Below, in pieces: positions 31,578 through 41,489 of a stretch of DNA of 64,000 nucleotides. The position numbers and the translations under genes were made by a program. The notes under the pieces were generated by a model that saw only the letters and a program-made list of their open reading frames with translations, did no database searches and was not told where the DNA came from. Position 1 is the stretch's first letter. Every line of letters begins with the position of its first letter. Source of the DNA: Enterobacillus tribolii (GTDB taxonomy: Bacteria > Pseudomonadota > Gammaproteobacteria > Enterobacterales > Enterobacteriaceae); assembly GCF_003363015.1 (NCBI RefSeq), contig NZ_QRAP01000005.1, positions 1-64,000 of the forward strand, written 5' to 3'.

Positions 31578-32429
31578 CTAGTAAAACACTAATAGCATCA
31601 GACATGCAAATACCGGTACTGCCGCCGTGAGGCTGTCGATACGATCCAATATGCCGCCATGGCCGGGAATCAAATTGCCGCTGTCTTTAATGCCGGCTTC
31701 ACGCTTGAACATGCTCTCCGTCAGATCGCCCAGCACCGAGGCCAGCGCGGCGATCACCGTGCAAATCAGCAGCGAAGAGGGCACCACGGTCAACGGCGCG
31801 TAACGGCTGAACAACCAGGAAATCAGCGCTGCGGTCAGCAGGCCCCCGATCAGGCCTTCCCAGGTTTTTCCCGGCGACACCTTCGGCGCCAGCTTGTTCT
31901 TGCCGAACATTTTGCCGAATACGTAGGCGCCGGAATCCGCGCCCCAGACCAAAAGCATCACGTACAACAGCCACCAGGCGCCCTGATGCGGGTCCTGCTC
32001 ATAACCATGCAGGCGCAGGGCGAACATGCCCCAGAAAAAAGGAATGATGGTCACGACGCCAAACAGCGCCTTCAGCAAACGGGAGTGCTTCCACCAGGCG
32101 GCGGAAGAAGGATAGAAAAGAACCAACACCAGGGCCAGCAGCCACCAGACCACCGCCGCCCACAGCGGCAGGGCGATCACGGTAAGGTGAATGCTGCGGT
32201 TATAGGCGGGAATCGCCCATAACATCAGCACCAACACCAGGCCGCATAACAGTGCGCCCCAGATACGTTGCGACGGGGAGGAAAAACCGGCCAACGGCCC
32301 CCACTCCCAGGCGGCCAGCATACATACGGCCAGTGTAACGATTGCGAATCCCAGCGGCGGCAAGAGGAACAGGGCCGCGATAACGATCGGGATCAGAATA
32401 AGGGCGGTGATAACACGATACTTCAGCAA
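31578..32429 (-). CDS. cdsA: Phosphatidate cytidylyltransferase
   Basis: CdsA makes CDP-diacylglycerol from CTP and phosphatidate, the precursor of all major phospholipids. The 283-residue integral membrane protein has about eight hydrophobic segments. It has the C-terminal family signature around [18 protein letters not shown], with metal-binding aspartates in GGILDRIDS. It lies 9 bases after uppS and 25 before rseP. Confidence 0.96.
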   Translation of the reverse strand: MLKYRVITALILIPIVIAALFLLPPLGFAIVTLAVCMLAAWEWGPLAGFSSPSQRIWGALLCGLVLVLMLWAIPAYNRSIHLTVIALPLWAAVVWWLLALVLVLFYPSSAAWWKHSRLLKALFGVVTIIPFFWGMFALRLHGYEQDPHQGAWWLLYVMLLVWGADSGAYVFGKMFGKNKLAPKVSPGKTWEGLIGGLLTAALISWLFSRYAPLTVVPSSLLICTVIAALASVLGDLTESMFKREAGIKDSGNLIPGHGGILDRIDSLTAAVPVFACLMLLVFY

Positions 32430-32438
32430 AAGTTCCCC

Positions 32439-33200
32439 CTACGACGCCACAGTCGCGTGAATAGGATCCGTTCCTCCGAATCGACGCTCGCGGTGTGCGA
32501 ATGCGTTCAATGCGCCTTCAAAGGTAAGTTCATCAAAATCAGGCCACAATACGTCTGAAAAATAGAATTCAGCGTACGCAATCTGCCACAGCAGGAAATT
32601 GCTGACCCGGTGTTCACCGCCGGTACGGATGACGAGATCAACCGGCGCCAGATCGTGTAAGCATACCTGTTGATTCAGCAAATCCTCAGTGATATCGCCG
32701 GGCTGAAGTTCGCCCGCGGCCACCTTTTCCGTCAGTGACTGAACGGCCTGAATAATATCCCACCGCCCGCCATAGTTGGCAGCGATATTCAGCGTCAGGC
32801 CGCTGTTGTTTTCCGTCAGCTTTTCGGAACGGTGGATACGTTCCTGCAAGCGCATGCTGAAACGGCTGATGTCGCCGATAATACGCAGACGAACGTTATG
32901 CTTATGCAGGCTTTTCACTTCGCTGTCCAGCGCCCGGACAAACAGTTCCATCAGCGCGGAAACCTCCTGTTCGGGGCGGTTCCAGTTCTCGCTGCTGAAA
33001 GCATATAACGTCAGTGCCTCAATGCCATGGCTGGCGGCAAAACGCACGGAGCGACGCACGGACTTCACGCCCGCCCGGTGGCCAAAAACGCGCATTTTCC
33101 CCTGACGTTTAGCCCAACGGCCATTTCCGTCCATGATAATAGCGACATGCCGTGGTATCGCCGGAGAAGGCTCAGCCACGGGTTGATGAGTGGACGTCAT
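32439..33200 (-). CDS. uppS: Undecaprenyl diphosphate synthase
   Basis: UppS (IspU) extends farnesyl diphosphate with eight isopentenyl units to make the C55 carrier for peptidoglycan and O-antigen. The ATG at 33200 gives 253 residues, the E. coli length; the open frame extends upstream but without similarity. The catalytic D24 is in [15 protein letters not shown]. The C-terminal [15 protein letters not shown] and DVLWPDF motifs are present. It leads the cdsA-rseP-bamA group. Confidence 0.95.
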   Translation of the reverse strand: MTSTHQPVAEPSPAIPRHVAIIMDGNGRWAKRQGKMRVFGHRAGVKSVRRSVRFAASHGIEALTLYAFSSENWNRPEQEVSALMELFVRALDSEVKSLHKHNVRLRIIGDISRFSMRLQERIHRSEKLTENNSGLTLNIAANYGGRWDIIQAVQSLTEKVAAGELQPGDITEDLLNQQVCLHDLAPVDLVIRTGGEHRVSNFLLWQIAYAEFYFSDVLWPDFDELTFEGALNAFAHRERRFGGTDPIHATVAS

Positions 33201-33301
33201 AGGTGTTCCCGATTCCTCATAAATCCATACCCGACGCGGGAAAGATTTCGTTACCTGCCCCGCCGGATAAAATTGCGCCGAAGCGCCAACCAGCTTTTCC
33301 A

Positions 33302-33456
33302 TGCGCAAAAAAGCCGTGTCCAAGTCACGGCTAACCCTTTGTTCGCATTTGCCCCCGTGCGGTACGCCTGTACCAACGCTGTTTTTCGATTTTGCATTGT
33401 TAACAACGCTAACCGGGAATGCTCTGAATATTACCTATTCAGCCTGCCAACAAGTG
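33302..33456 (-). ncRNA. Candidate small RNA or attenuating uppS leader
   Basis: The 316-base dxr-uppS gap holds a good minus-strand promoter: TTGTTA (33486-33491), 17 bases, TATAGT (33463-33468). A G/C-rich discriminator (CTGCGCC) follows, of the type seen at stable-RNA promoters. About 125 bases downstream is an intrinsic terminator (33307-33332), still about 100 bases before uppS. Between them is a 7-bp hairpin CTGAATA/TATTCAG (33424-33442) and further short pairings. The product would be a structured RNA of about 150 nt. It could equally be a leader with a conditional terminator controlling uppS-cdsA-rseP-bamA. I do not recognise a known family. Confidence 0.4.
33307..33332 (-). terminator. 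Intrinsic terminator between dxr and uppS
   Basis: AGCCGTG pairs with CACGGCT around a 7-base loop (33312-33332), followed on the minus strand by TTTTTTGCGC. It lies about 185 bases past the dxr stop, so it may end the dxr transcript or the separate transcript described at 33302-33456. Confidence 0.85.
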
Positions 33457-33516
33457 GCGCAGACTATATCACTTCAGCCGTAGGGTAACAAACGCCCTGC
33501 TTCGTCAATCCGCGGT

Positions 33517-34716
33517 TCAGCGGGCAAAGCGTCCGGACTCCTGCACCGCCAGCCTGCGTGCCGACTGGTCGATAGCTAAGACCTCATCAACGCTCTGAGG
33601 TTCGCTAACATTCAGTAAAGAAAGAACATGTTGGTTCAGAGCGGCGATATCGGTAAACCCGATGCGCCCGTCCAGAAACGCCGCCACGGCGATTTCATTC
33701 GCCGCGTTCAGTGCGGTTGTCGCCGCCTGCCCTGCGTTGCAGGCATCAATCGCCAGCTTCAAACAAGGATAGCGCGTCATATCCGGTTGCTCAAAGGTCA
33801 GCGCGCCAATGCGGCAAAAGTCGAGCGGCTCCACGCCGGTGCCCACACGCTGCGGGTAAGCCATCGCGTGGCCGATCGGCGTGCGCATATCCGGCGATCC
33901 CAGTTGGGCCAGCACGCTGCCGTCATGATAACGAACCATGGAGTGGATCACCGACTGAGGATGGATGATCACCTCCATCTCCTGCGCGGAAGCGTTAAAC
34001 AACCAGCGCGCCTCAATGTATTCCAGCCCTTTGTTCATCATGGTGGCCGAGTCCACGGAGATTTTCCGCCCCATGGACCAGTTAGGGTGCGCGCAGGCCT
34101 GCTCCGGCGTCACAGCGGCGAAATCGCCCATGGGAAGCTGACGAAACGGCCCGCCTGAACCGGTCAGCACGATGCGGGAGACGCCGTGCTGCGCCAGCGA
34201 AGCAAAGCCCAGCTCTTTCTGCACCGCTTCCGGCAGGCTCTGAAAAATCGCGTTATGCTCACTGTCAATCGGCAGCAACTGAGCGCGGCTGTTGCGCAGA
34301 GCCTCCATAAACAGGCGCCCGCAGGTCACCAGCGACTCTTTATTCGCCAGCAGCACCTGCTTGTCCGCCCGGATCGCCGCCAGCGTCGGCAGCAGCCCTG
34401 CGGCGCCCACAATGGCCGCCATGACCTGATCTACGTCGTCCAGCGCGGCCAGCTCACACGCGGCGCGTTCGCCGGACAGCACCTCAATCCCTTCTGCGCC
34501 CTCCGCCGCCAGCGCGCTGCGCAGCGCCGCCGCCGCGGCCTCATCCGCCATCGCGACATAACGGGGATGGAATTCGACGCACTGCTGCAACATAGCCTGT
34601 ACGTTTTTACCGGCCACCAGGGCAACGATGCGAAAGCGATCCGGATTAGCGCGCACCACGGCCAGCGTACTGTTGCCGATGGAACCGGTGGAGCCGAGAA
34701 TAGTGAGCTGCTTCAT
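33517..34716 (-). CDS. dxr: 1-deoxy-D-xylulose 5-phosphate reductoisomerase
   Basis: Dxr (IspC) converts DXP to 2-C-methylerythritol 4-phosphate with NADPH, the committed step of the MEP isoprenoid pathway and the target of fosmidomycin. The 399 residues have the NADPH-binding GSTGSIG (8-14), metal and substrate residues in [12 protein letters not shown], and the flexible loop [17 protein letters not shown]. Its product pathway feeds the nearby uppS. Confidence 0.97.
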   Translation of the reverse strand: MKQLTILGSTGSIGNSTLAVVRANPDRFRIVALVAGKNVQAMLQQCVEFHPRYVAMADEAAAAALRSALAAEGAEGIEVLSGERAACELAALDDVDQVMAAIVGAAGLLPTLAAIRADKQVLLANKESLVTCGRLFMEALRNSRAQLLPIDSEHNAIFQSLPEAVQKELGFASLAQHGVSRIVLTGSGGPFRQLPMGDFAAVTPEQACAHPNWSMGRKISVDSATMMNKGLEYIEARWLFNASAQEMEVIIHPQSVIHSMVRYHDGSVLAQLGSPDMRTPIGHAMAYPQRVGTGVEPLDFCRIGALTFEQPDMTRYPCLKLAIDACNAGQAATTALNAANEIAVAAFLDGRIGFTDIAALNQHVLSLLNVSEPQSVDEVLAIDQSARRLAVQESGRFAR

Positions 34717-34849
34717 GACAATGCTCTGAATAACGGTGACGAATGGAATAGATTGGATGCGTAAGTCTGAAACTTAGCGCGCGGCTTGTCTATGGATTGT
34801 TTGCCAATGCATGAGCAAGATTCCAGAGCCGCAAAAAATAATCCCCGAA

Positions 34850-34876
34850 AAAGCAAAAGCGCCGCCGAAGCGACGC
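34850..34876 (-). terminator. Rho-independent terminator of frr
   Basis: On the minus strand, GCGTCGC-TTCG-GCGGCGC forms a 7-bp stem (one G-U pair) with a stable TTCG loop. It is followed by TTTTGCTTTTT and lies 20 bases past the frr stop. Confidence 0.8.
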
Positions 34877-34895
34877 CTGATGCCTTCTGATGAAA

Positions 34896-35453
34896 TTAAA
34901 ACTCCATCAGCTCAGCTTCTTTCTCGCTCAGCGACGTGTCGATCTTTTTAATCATCAGGTCGGTCAGCTTCTGGATTTCATCCTGCGCTTTACGCTCTTC
35001 ATCTTCACCGATGGCTTTGTCTTTCAGCAGCGCTTTGATTTTTTCGTTGGCGTCGCGGCGTACGTTGCGTACGGATACACGCCCCTGCTCCGCTTCACCG
35101 CGCACCAGCTTGATCAGATCTTTACGGCGTTCTTCCGTCAGCGGCGGCAGCGGAACACGGATAACCGTGCCGGCAGATGCCGGGTTTAACCCCAAATCGG
35201 ATGCCATGATGGCTTTTTCCACCGCCGGGCCCAAAGAGCGATCGAACACGGTGATCGCCAGCGTGCGGGAATCTTCCGTTACCACGTTAGCCAACTGACG
35301 CAGCGGCGTCGCGGAACCGTAATATTCAACCATAATGCCGTCCAGCAGGCTCGGATGCGCACGGCCGGTACGTACTTTGCTGATATGAGTTTTGAATGCG
35401 TCAACGCATTTGTCCATGCGCACTTCAGCATCTTTTTTAATTTCGTTGATCAC
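34896..35453 (-). CDS. frr: Ribosome recycling factor
   Basis: RRF splits post-termination ribosomes together with EF-G. The 185-residue protein has the E. coli length. It begins [17 protein letters not shown], has the conserved [15 protein letters not shown] stretch (about 27-41), and ends in the long helix of its three-helix bundle. It follows pyrH with a 100-base gap, in the common rpsB-tsf-pyrH-frr order. Confidence 0.97.
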   Translation of the reverse strand: MINEIKKDAEVRMDKCVDAFKTHISKVRTGRAHPSLLDGIMVEYYGSATPLRQLANVVTEDSRTLAITVFDRSLGPAVEKAIMASDLGLNPASAGTVIRVPLPPLTEERRKDLIKLVRGEAEQGRVSVRNVRRDANEKIKALLKDKAIGEDEERKAQDEIQKLTDLMIKKIDTSLSEKEAELMEF

Positions 35454-35553
35454 GTTGCGAACCCTTGAAAACAGTTAATGTAATTGACGCGCCGCCAGTG
35501 CAAACGCGTCCGTCGTGGTCAAACAATCAGGCTTCTCTTCCGCCGTATCCCCA

Positions 35554-36282
35554 TCAGGATGCGGAGATCAGCGTTCCTTCTTTTTCACCCATGACCACCC
35601 GGCGCAACGCGCCCGGCTTGTTCATATTGAATACGCGGATGGGCAGATCGTGATCGCGCGCCAGCGTAAATGCCGCCAGATCCATCACGCGCAGCTCGCG
35701 CTCCAGAACGTCCTGGTAGGAAAGCGTTTCATATAACGTGGCGTCCGGGTTTTTCACCGGGTCCGCGGAATACACGCCATCTACCTTGGTCGCCTTCAGC
35801 ACGACATCAGCCCCGATTTCGATACCGCGCAGACAGGCGGCGGAATCCGTCGTAAAGAACGGGTTGCCGGTACCCGCGGAGAAGATAACCACGCGGTTGT
35901 TACGCAGCAGGCTGATCGCCTCCGCCCAGCTGTAGTTGTCGCACACGCCGTTCAGCGGGATCGCGGACATCAGACGGGCATTTACATAAGCGCGGTGCAG
36001 GGCATCACGCATCGCCAGGCCGTTCATCACCGTCGCCAGCATCCCCATGTGGTCGCCGACCACGCGGTTCATGCCAGCCTGCGCCAAGCCTGCGCCGCGG
36101 AACAGGTTCCCCCCGCCGATCACCACGCCAACCTGGATGCCCAGCTCAACCAACTCCTTGATTTCCTGAGCCATACGATCCAGCACCGCCGGATCGATAC
36201 CAAAACCTTCCGTACCTTGCAGGGCCTCTCCGCTAAGCTTGAGCAGGATACGCTGATAAACGGGTTTTGCGTTGGTAGCCAT
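35554..36282 (-). CDS. pyrH: Uridylate kinase
   Basis: PyrH phosphorylates UMP to UDP with ATP. It is a hexamer of the amino-acid-kinase family, activated by GTP and inhibited by UTP. The 242 residues carry the N-terminal KLSGEALQG, the [11 protein letters not shown] nucleotide loop (about 57-67), and the [13 protein letters not shown] segment near residues 164-176. E. coli PyrH has 241 residues. Confidence 0.97.
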   Translation of the reverse strand: MATNAKPVYQRILLKLSGEALQGTEGFGIDPAVLDRMAQEIKELVELGIQVGVVIGGGNLFRGAGLAQAGMNRVVGDHMGMLATVMNGLAMRDALHRAYVNARLMSAIPLNGVCDNYSWAEAISLLRNNRVVIFSAGTGNPFFTTDSAACLRGIEIGADVVLKATKVDGVYSADPVKNPDATLYETLSYQDVLERELRVMDLAAFTLARDHDLPIRVFNMNKPGALRRVVMGEKEGTLISAS

Positions 36283-36375
36283 GATGTTCGTCCTAAGAAG
36301 CAGTCAATTAGTGGTCTTGAGATATTTCCTCTGAGCCCTGAATACGTCATGGCTCACAGGAATAATTCGGGCCGG

Positions 36376-36404
36376 ATAAAACGGAACCGCCAAACGGCGG
36401 CTCC
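36376..36404 (-). terminator. Rho-independent terminator of rpsB-tsf
   Basis: On the minus strand, GGAGCCGCC pairs with GGCGGTTCC around GTTT and is followed by GTTTTATCC. It lies just after the tsf stop and separates rpsB-tsf from pyrH. Confidence 0.78.
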
Positions 36405-36422
36405 ATTTTGTCGCTCAGGGAA

Positions 36423-37274
36423 TTATGCCCCTTTGGACATTGCAGCAACTTCTGCGGCAAAGTCGGTTGCGACTTTCTCAATGCCTTCACCCACTTCAAA
36501 GCGGATGAAGCCAGTCACGTCAGCGTTGCGCTCTTTCAGCAACTGACCAACGCTTTTGCTCGGGTCCATAACGAACGGCTGACCGGTCAGAGAAACTTCG
36601 CCGGTGAATTTCTTCATGCGGCCTTCAACCATTTTCTCTGCGATTTCTTTCGGCTTGCCAGACTGCATGGCGATGTCCAGCTGTACCTGGTACTCTTTTT
36701 CTACCACTTCAGCAGACACGTCTTCCGGCTTAACGAATTCCGGCTTGCTTGCAGCAATGTGCATCGCCAGTTGCTTCAGCAGCTCTTCGTCAGCGCCTTT
36801 AGCGGCAACCAGAACGCCGATACGCGCGCCGTGCTGGTAAGAGCCCAGAACGTCGCCTTCCAGGGAAGCCACGCGACGGATGTTGATGTTCTCACCGATT
36901 TTAGCAACCAGGGCAACACGCTCTTCTTCGAACTGCGCCTTCAGAACTTCAACGTCAGTGATTTTGCCTGCAACCGCTGCATCCAGAACTTTGTTAGCAA
37001 ATGCCTGGAAACCACCGTCTTTAGCAACGAAGTCAGTCTGGCAGTTAACTTCCAGAATGATGCCGTAAGAACCGTTGATCTTGGTGATGATCACGCCGTC
37101 AGCCGCTACGTTGCCTGCTTTTTTCGCCGCTTTGATCGCGCCGGATTTACGCATGTTTTCGATTGCCAGCTCGATGTCGCCGTTAGCTTCAGTCAGCGCT
37201 TTTTTGCAATCCATCATGCCTGCGCCGGTACGCTCGCGCAGCTCTTTTACCAGGGATGCGGTAATTTCAGCCAT
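36423..37274 (-). CDS. tsf: Elongation factor Ts
   Basis: EF-Ts is the nucleotide-exchange factor of EF-Tu. The 283-residue protein has the N-terminal UBA-like domain with the signature [15 protein letters not shown] (about 12-26). The TDFVAKD motif at about residues 79-85 inserts into EF-Tu. Its length equals that of E. coli EF-Ts. It is the second gene of rpsB-tsf, behind an attenuator-like hairpin. Confidence 0.98.
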   Translation of the reverse strand: MAEITASLVKELRERTGAGMMDCKKALTEANGDIELAIENMRKSGAIKAAKKAGNVAADGVIITKINGSYGIILEVNCQTDFVAKDGGFQAFANKVLDAAVAGKITDVEVLKAQFEEERVALVAKIGENINIRRVASLEGDVLGSYQHGARIGVLVAAKGADEELLKQLAMHIAASKPEFVKPEDVSAEVVEKEYQVQLDIAMQSGKPKEIAEKMVEGRMKKFTGEVSLTGQPFVMDPSKSVGQLLKERNADVTGFIRFEVGEGIEKVATDFAAEVAAMSKGA

Positions 37275-37343
37275 TGTTTATTCCTCGGTTATCCCGCCAC
37301 GGCACCACCGCCACGGGACAGGTTCTCTAGTCTAATGAAATTG

Positions 37344-37371
37344 GTGTAAATAAAAGGGGCCCTAAGGCCCC
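37344..37371 (-). terminator. Attenuator in the rpsB-tsf gap
   Basis: On the minus strand, GGGGCC and GGCCCC form a 6-bp stem around TTAG, followed by TTTTATTTA. It lies between the rpsB stop and tsf start. A partial terminator here would let rpsB be expressed above tsf, as known for the E. coli operon. Confidence 0.75.
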
Positions 37372-37427
37372 CTAACCAACATATTCAATACCTGGTTAAT
37401 AAGGGCTCAATCGCTGAGCTTGCCTTA

Positions 37428-38360
<933 letters not shown>

Positions 38361-38417
38361 AAACACACGCCTGACTCCAGTTCTTGTTGCAAATCGGGCG
38401 AATGAATGCGGCAAAAT

Positions 38418-38446
38418 TTGGCAGTGCGCGGCGAGACTGATACCAT
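38418..38446 (+). promoter_or_regulatory. map promoter
   Basis: TTGGCA (38418-38423) and TACCAT (38441-38446) are separated by 17 bases, matching the sigma-70 consensus at 5/6 and 4/6 positions. The predicted start is about 50 bases ahead of the map ATG. It lies back to back with the rpsB promoter. Confidence 0.5.
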
Positions 38447-38503
38447 AACAAGCAATTGCTTCTCATTTGCCGTTTCTCCGGCACTGGCGGACATAATAAT
38501 TTC

Positions 38504-39301
38504 ATGGCGATATCAATCAAAACCCCTCAAGACATCGAAAAAATGCGCGTAGCCGGCCGCTTGGCCGCAGAAGTTCTGGAAATGATCGCGCCCCACGTTA
38601 AGCCCGGCGTAACAACGGGTGAGCTGGATCGCATCTGCGATGACTACATCACGCAGCATCAGCACGCGATTTCCGCCTGCCTGGGCTACCACGGTTTTCC
38701 GAAGTCAGTTTGTATTTCAATTAACGAAGTCGTTTGCCACGGTATTCCGAGCGACGACAAGGTGCTGAAGGACGGCGACATCGTCAATATCGACGTCACC
38801 GTCATCAAAGACGGCTGGCACGGCGACACCTCCATGATGTTTATCGCCGGTAAACCGACGATCCTCGGCGAGCGCATCTGCCGTATCACGCAGGAAAGCC
38901 TTTATCTGGCCTTGCGCATGGTGAAACCCGGCATCCGCCTGCGTACCCTCGGTAAGGAAATCCAGAAGTTCGTGGAGTCCAACGGCTTTTCCGTGGTACG
39001 TGAATATTGCGGCCATGGCATCGGCGAAGGCTTCCATGAGGAGCCGCAGGTGCTGCACTACGACGCGGACGACGGCGGCGTCGTGCTGCAACCGGGAATG
39101 ACGTTTACCGTCGAGCCGATGGTGAACGCCGGCGATTACCGCATCCGTACCATGAAGGACGGCTGGACGGTGAAAACCAAAGATCGCAGCTTGTCCGCGC
39201 AGTACGAACATACCATTGTGGTCACGGATAACGGCTGTGAAATCTTAACGCTGCGGGCAGATGAAACCGGTATTCCGCGCGTCATCACGCACGCCGGATA
39301 A
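38504..39301 (+). CDS. map: Methionine aminopeptidase type I
   Basis: MetAP removes N-terminal methionine from nascent proteins. The ATG at 38504 gives 265 residues beginning MAISIKTPQDIEKMR, like E. coli Map (264). The metal ligands of the pita-bread fold fall in VNIDVTVIKDGWHGDTS (two aspartates), GHGIGEGFHEEP (histidine), FTVEPM (glutamate) and QYEHT (glutamate). It is divergent from rpsB. Confidence 0.97.
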   Translation: MAISIKTPQDIEKMRVAGRLAAEVLEMIAPHVKPGVTTGELDRICDDYITQHQHAISACLGYHGFPKSVCISINEVVCHGIPSDDKVLKDGDIVNIDVTVIKDGWHGDTSMMFIAGKPTILGERICRITQESLYLALRMVKPGIRLRTLGKEIQKFVESNGFSVVREYCGHGIGEGFHEEPQVLHYDADDGGVVLQPGMTFTVEPMVNAGDYRIRTMKDGWTVKTKDRSLSAQYEHTIVVTDNGCEILTLRADETGIPRVITHAG

Positions 39302-39312
39302 ATAATACGTTG

Positions 39313-39341
39313 GCAGCGGCCTGAATCCGTCAGGTCGCTGC
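39313..39341 (+). terminator. Hairpin after map
   Basis: GCAGCGGCCTG and CAGGTCGCTGC form an 11-bp stem with one G-T pair and a 7-base loop, 11 bases past the map stop. It is followed by AAAAA rather than T, so termination at this site on the plus strand is uncertain. Confidence 0.45.
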
Positions 39342-39820
39342 AAAAAGCGCCGCATCAAATATACACGCCCTTCCGTAACCAATAAGCGCGTTGAACTTTC
39401 GTCATGTAAATCCACATAATAAACGTGGCTATTCCGTGCTCTGCCAGAGCGCCGGTTTCATTATGTAATCCATCACTAAAATAATGTTTACCTGAAGTTT
39501 AACGCCATCAAATAACGTATATCTATCAGCGCTTATCCCTATTTACCCCCTTCTCTAGTGCACCTTTCAAAACAACAATATTGTGCTGACGGTACTATTC
39601 ATATCAATGGAATAAAAATGATACGGCACACCCTCTCTTATCACTTCTATGTATATGATTTAGTAACCGCAGGATGCATCCGGAGCAAACAAATACGATC
39701 TCTATCAATGAGTTACATCGCAGAAAAGTAATTCAAGCCATAAAATAGCGATCCTAATCAATAGGTTATGCTATAGTTTTGCAAAACAAAAAAGCATTCT
39801 TTATAGAGGCGTAAAAACCG
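39342..39820 (+). promoter_or_regulatory. AT-rich gene-free stretch with a promoter near its end
   Basis: No coding sequence or known RNA is recognised in these 479 bases, which are visibly AT-richer than the core genes. At 39769-39777, TGCTATAGT gives an extended -10 with its TG element, without a clear -35. A start near 39784 would place a GAGG ribosome-binding site (39806-39809) and the ATG at 39821 in a short leader. Confidence 0.45.
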
Positions 39821-40093
39821 ATGCTATCTATCTCGGAGCACTATGAAAAAAGTACCCTTTCATTAGCCATTGGCAAACGTTCATTTATAAATACCTGTTA
39901 CTTCGGTCAGTTCATCGGCATCACCGGGCACGATCTTGATCACGCCAACCTCTCATTTATCTTCGAGCTGGATAATAAAAAAAGAGTCAGCATACCTGCA
40001 TATTGCAGCAGGCTAAATTTCGAATATCATTATCCTGACGGACAAAAAAGCTACCTGAACCCGCTTCTGCACTGCATCATGATTATTCCGTAG
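39821..40093 (+). CDS. Hypothetical protein, 90 residues
   Basis: I do not recognise this protein. It has a plausible ribosome-binding site (GAGGCG about 8 bases upstream of the ATG) and an extended -10 promoter 45 bases upstream, which favour a real gene. It is soluble-looking, with no signal peptide or membrane helix, and has three cysteines. It is AT-rich like the adjacent LysR gene and ends 12 bases before that gene's stop, tail to tail. It could be a target of, or carried together with, that regulator. Confidence 0.45.
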   Translation: MLSISEHYEKSTLSLAIGKRSFINTCYFGQFIGITGHDLDHANLSFIFELDNKKRVSIPAYCSRLNFEYHYPDGQKSYLNPLLHCIMIIP

Positions 40094-40105
40094 GGCTCTT
40101 TCCGG

Positions 40106-40957
40106 CTAGATAAACGATCTTAATGCTTTCCGGACACTCTCTTTATTATCTGAATACTCCGGACTCAGCTTATGATAAACATGGATTTTGATTTTCTTAC
40201 CCTCCAGTTTTTTTACTTTCACACTCTCCATATTGAACATGGCGGAAATCTTCTCCGTCATAATACCGCACCCTCTGCCAAGCCTGATGCTGTATAGCGT
40301 ACTGATCAAATCGTAGTCATGCTCGAGGAAACCGATCTCGCCAAAGTCGCCCTTGAGCAGTTCCGCAAAAACTTCGCGCATATAGTGAGCGCTGGCGTCC
40401 TGCCAGATGAGCAACGTCAATGGCGTACCGGCGCTAATCTCGTTTGCCGACAGCAACACCAAGTCATCACTGAGCCACTCCTCATGCGCAACGGGATCGC
40501 TAAACTGAATGTCTCTGAGCGACAGAATAAGCTGGTTATTTTCATAGAATACGTTATCAACGTCTTCCCTTTCGATAACCGTATGTTCGCACTTTGCTTT
40601 TATCCCGGACGACTCAATAACCATTGCGATGTATTTATACAGCTGCTTAGGGAATGTCGTGTCAAACCTTATCATCATGCCTGTATTGGCATACTTGCTT
40701 TTTATCTCATTTTCTATAGCCAGTAATTGGACATAAACCGGCCGAATTTTATTGTAATATTTCCAGGCTAACTCCGTAGGCTCCAGCTCATTATATTTGC
40801 GCTTAAACAACATACCGCCTAAGTAATCTTCAAGCTCACAGATTACCTTGCTCAACGGAGAACGGGTGATACATAACGCTTCCGCCGCCTTCGCAAAGTT
40901 TCTTATCTCCATGACCACCATGAAGTAACGCATTTTCTTTGCTATCAGATAACTCAT
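40106..40957 (-). CDS. LysR-type transcriptional regulator, specificity unknown
   Basis: The 283-residue protein has an N-terminal LysR winged helix-turn-helix (about 5-65). The recognition region NFAKAAEALCITRSPLSKVICELEDYLG shows the family's A-A-x-L-x-x-S-x-x-S-x-x-I-x-x-L-E pattern. The C-terminal part is a shortened effector domain with low similarity to typical LTTRs. Base composition is AT-richer than in the flanking map and glnD genes. The ligand and targets cannot be read from the context. The 475-base AT-rich upstream region may carry its own operator. Confidence 0.8.
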   Translation of the reverse strand: MSYLIAKKMRYFMVVMEIRNFAKAAEALCITRSPLSKVICELEDYLGGMLFKRKYNELEPTELAWKYYNKIRPVYVQLLAIENEIKSKYANTGMMIRFDTTFPKQLYKYIAMVIESSGIKAKCEHTVIEREDVDNVFYENNQLILSLRDIQFSDPVAHEEWLSDDLVLLSANEISAGTPLTLLIWQDASAHYMREVFAELLKGDFGEIGFLEHDYDLISTLYSIRLGRGCGIMTEKISAMFNMESVKVKKLEGKKIKIHVYHKLSPEYSDNKESVRKALRSFI

Positions 40958-41489
40958 ATATACCCGTCAAACCATCCGGCCTGCAATAACGTTAAAATGT
41001 GTACGGTCATTCAGCTGATGACAACGTATTAAGAATAAAAATACAAGAAAATCATACAATAAAAATACAGTTCATATAAGTAATGATTATTATGTGAATT
41101 TAACCATAGCAACAATCTTGCTATGAAGCATACAAAAAAACAATATAGTCACCAGAGAAAATAATTTCACATGTAACCTTAAGAAGATAAGAAAGTTATA
41201 TCACTCTATCTTGCCGCCATAATGACATTAATGGAGAACAAAGAAAAACAGGCGCCAAAATCCGTGGGTAAGCGTATTCAGCCAGAGAATTAAAACTTAT
41301 ATTTAAAGCGTTCCCTCATTAACCCTTTCCCGCCACGTCATGCAATAGCACGCCGGCATCCGGCTCCGGCGGTTTTAAGATAGCTGCGCTTGCGTAAAAT
41401 TAGTGGCACAATGAATTAATCACACGCGCCAATTGTACTCGTTGCCAAAGGCGCTTTACGGCATAAACCGGCTTTTGATAGGTTCCCTC
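40958..41489. other. AT-rich gene-free region upstream of glnD and the LysR gene
   Basis: These 532 bases hold no gene I can support. The half nearest the LysR gene (about 40990-41310) is strongly AT-rich with poly-A tracts, as at H-NS-bound regions. The half nearest glnD is of ordinary composition and contains a G/C hairpin (CGCCGG/CCGGCG, 41351-41371) followed by GTTTT. It should carry the promoters of both divergent genes, but no clear consensus pair is seen. Confidence 0.5.

Noticed and set aside
33333-33516. A tRNA in the dxr-uppS gap suggested by the stable-RNA-like promoter
   Set aside because: No cloverleaf, T-loop GTTCAA motif or CCA end is found there.
40106-40957. Naming the LysR regulator after a characterised family member
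   Set aside because: Only the DNA-binding domain is recognisable; the effector domain and neighbours give no pathway.
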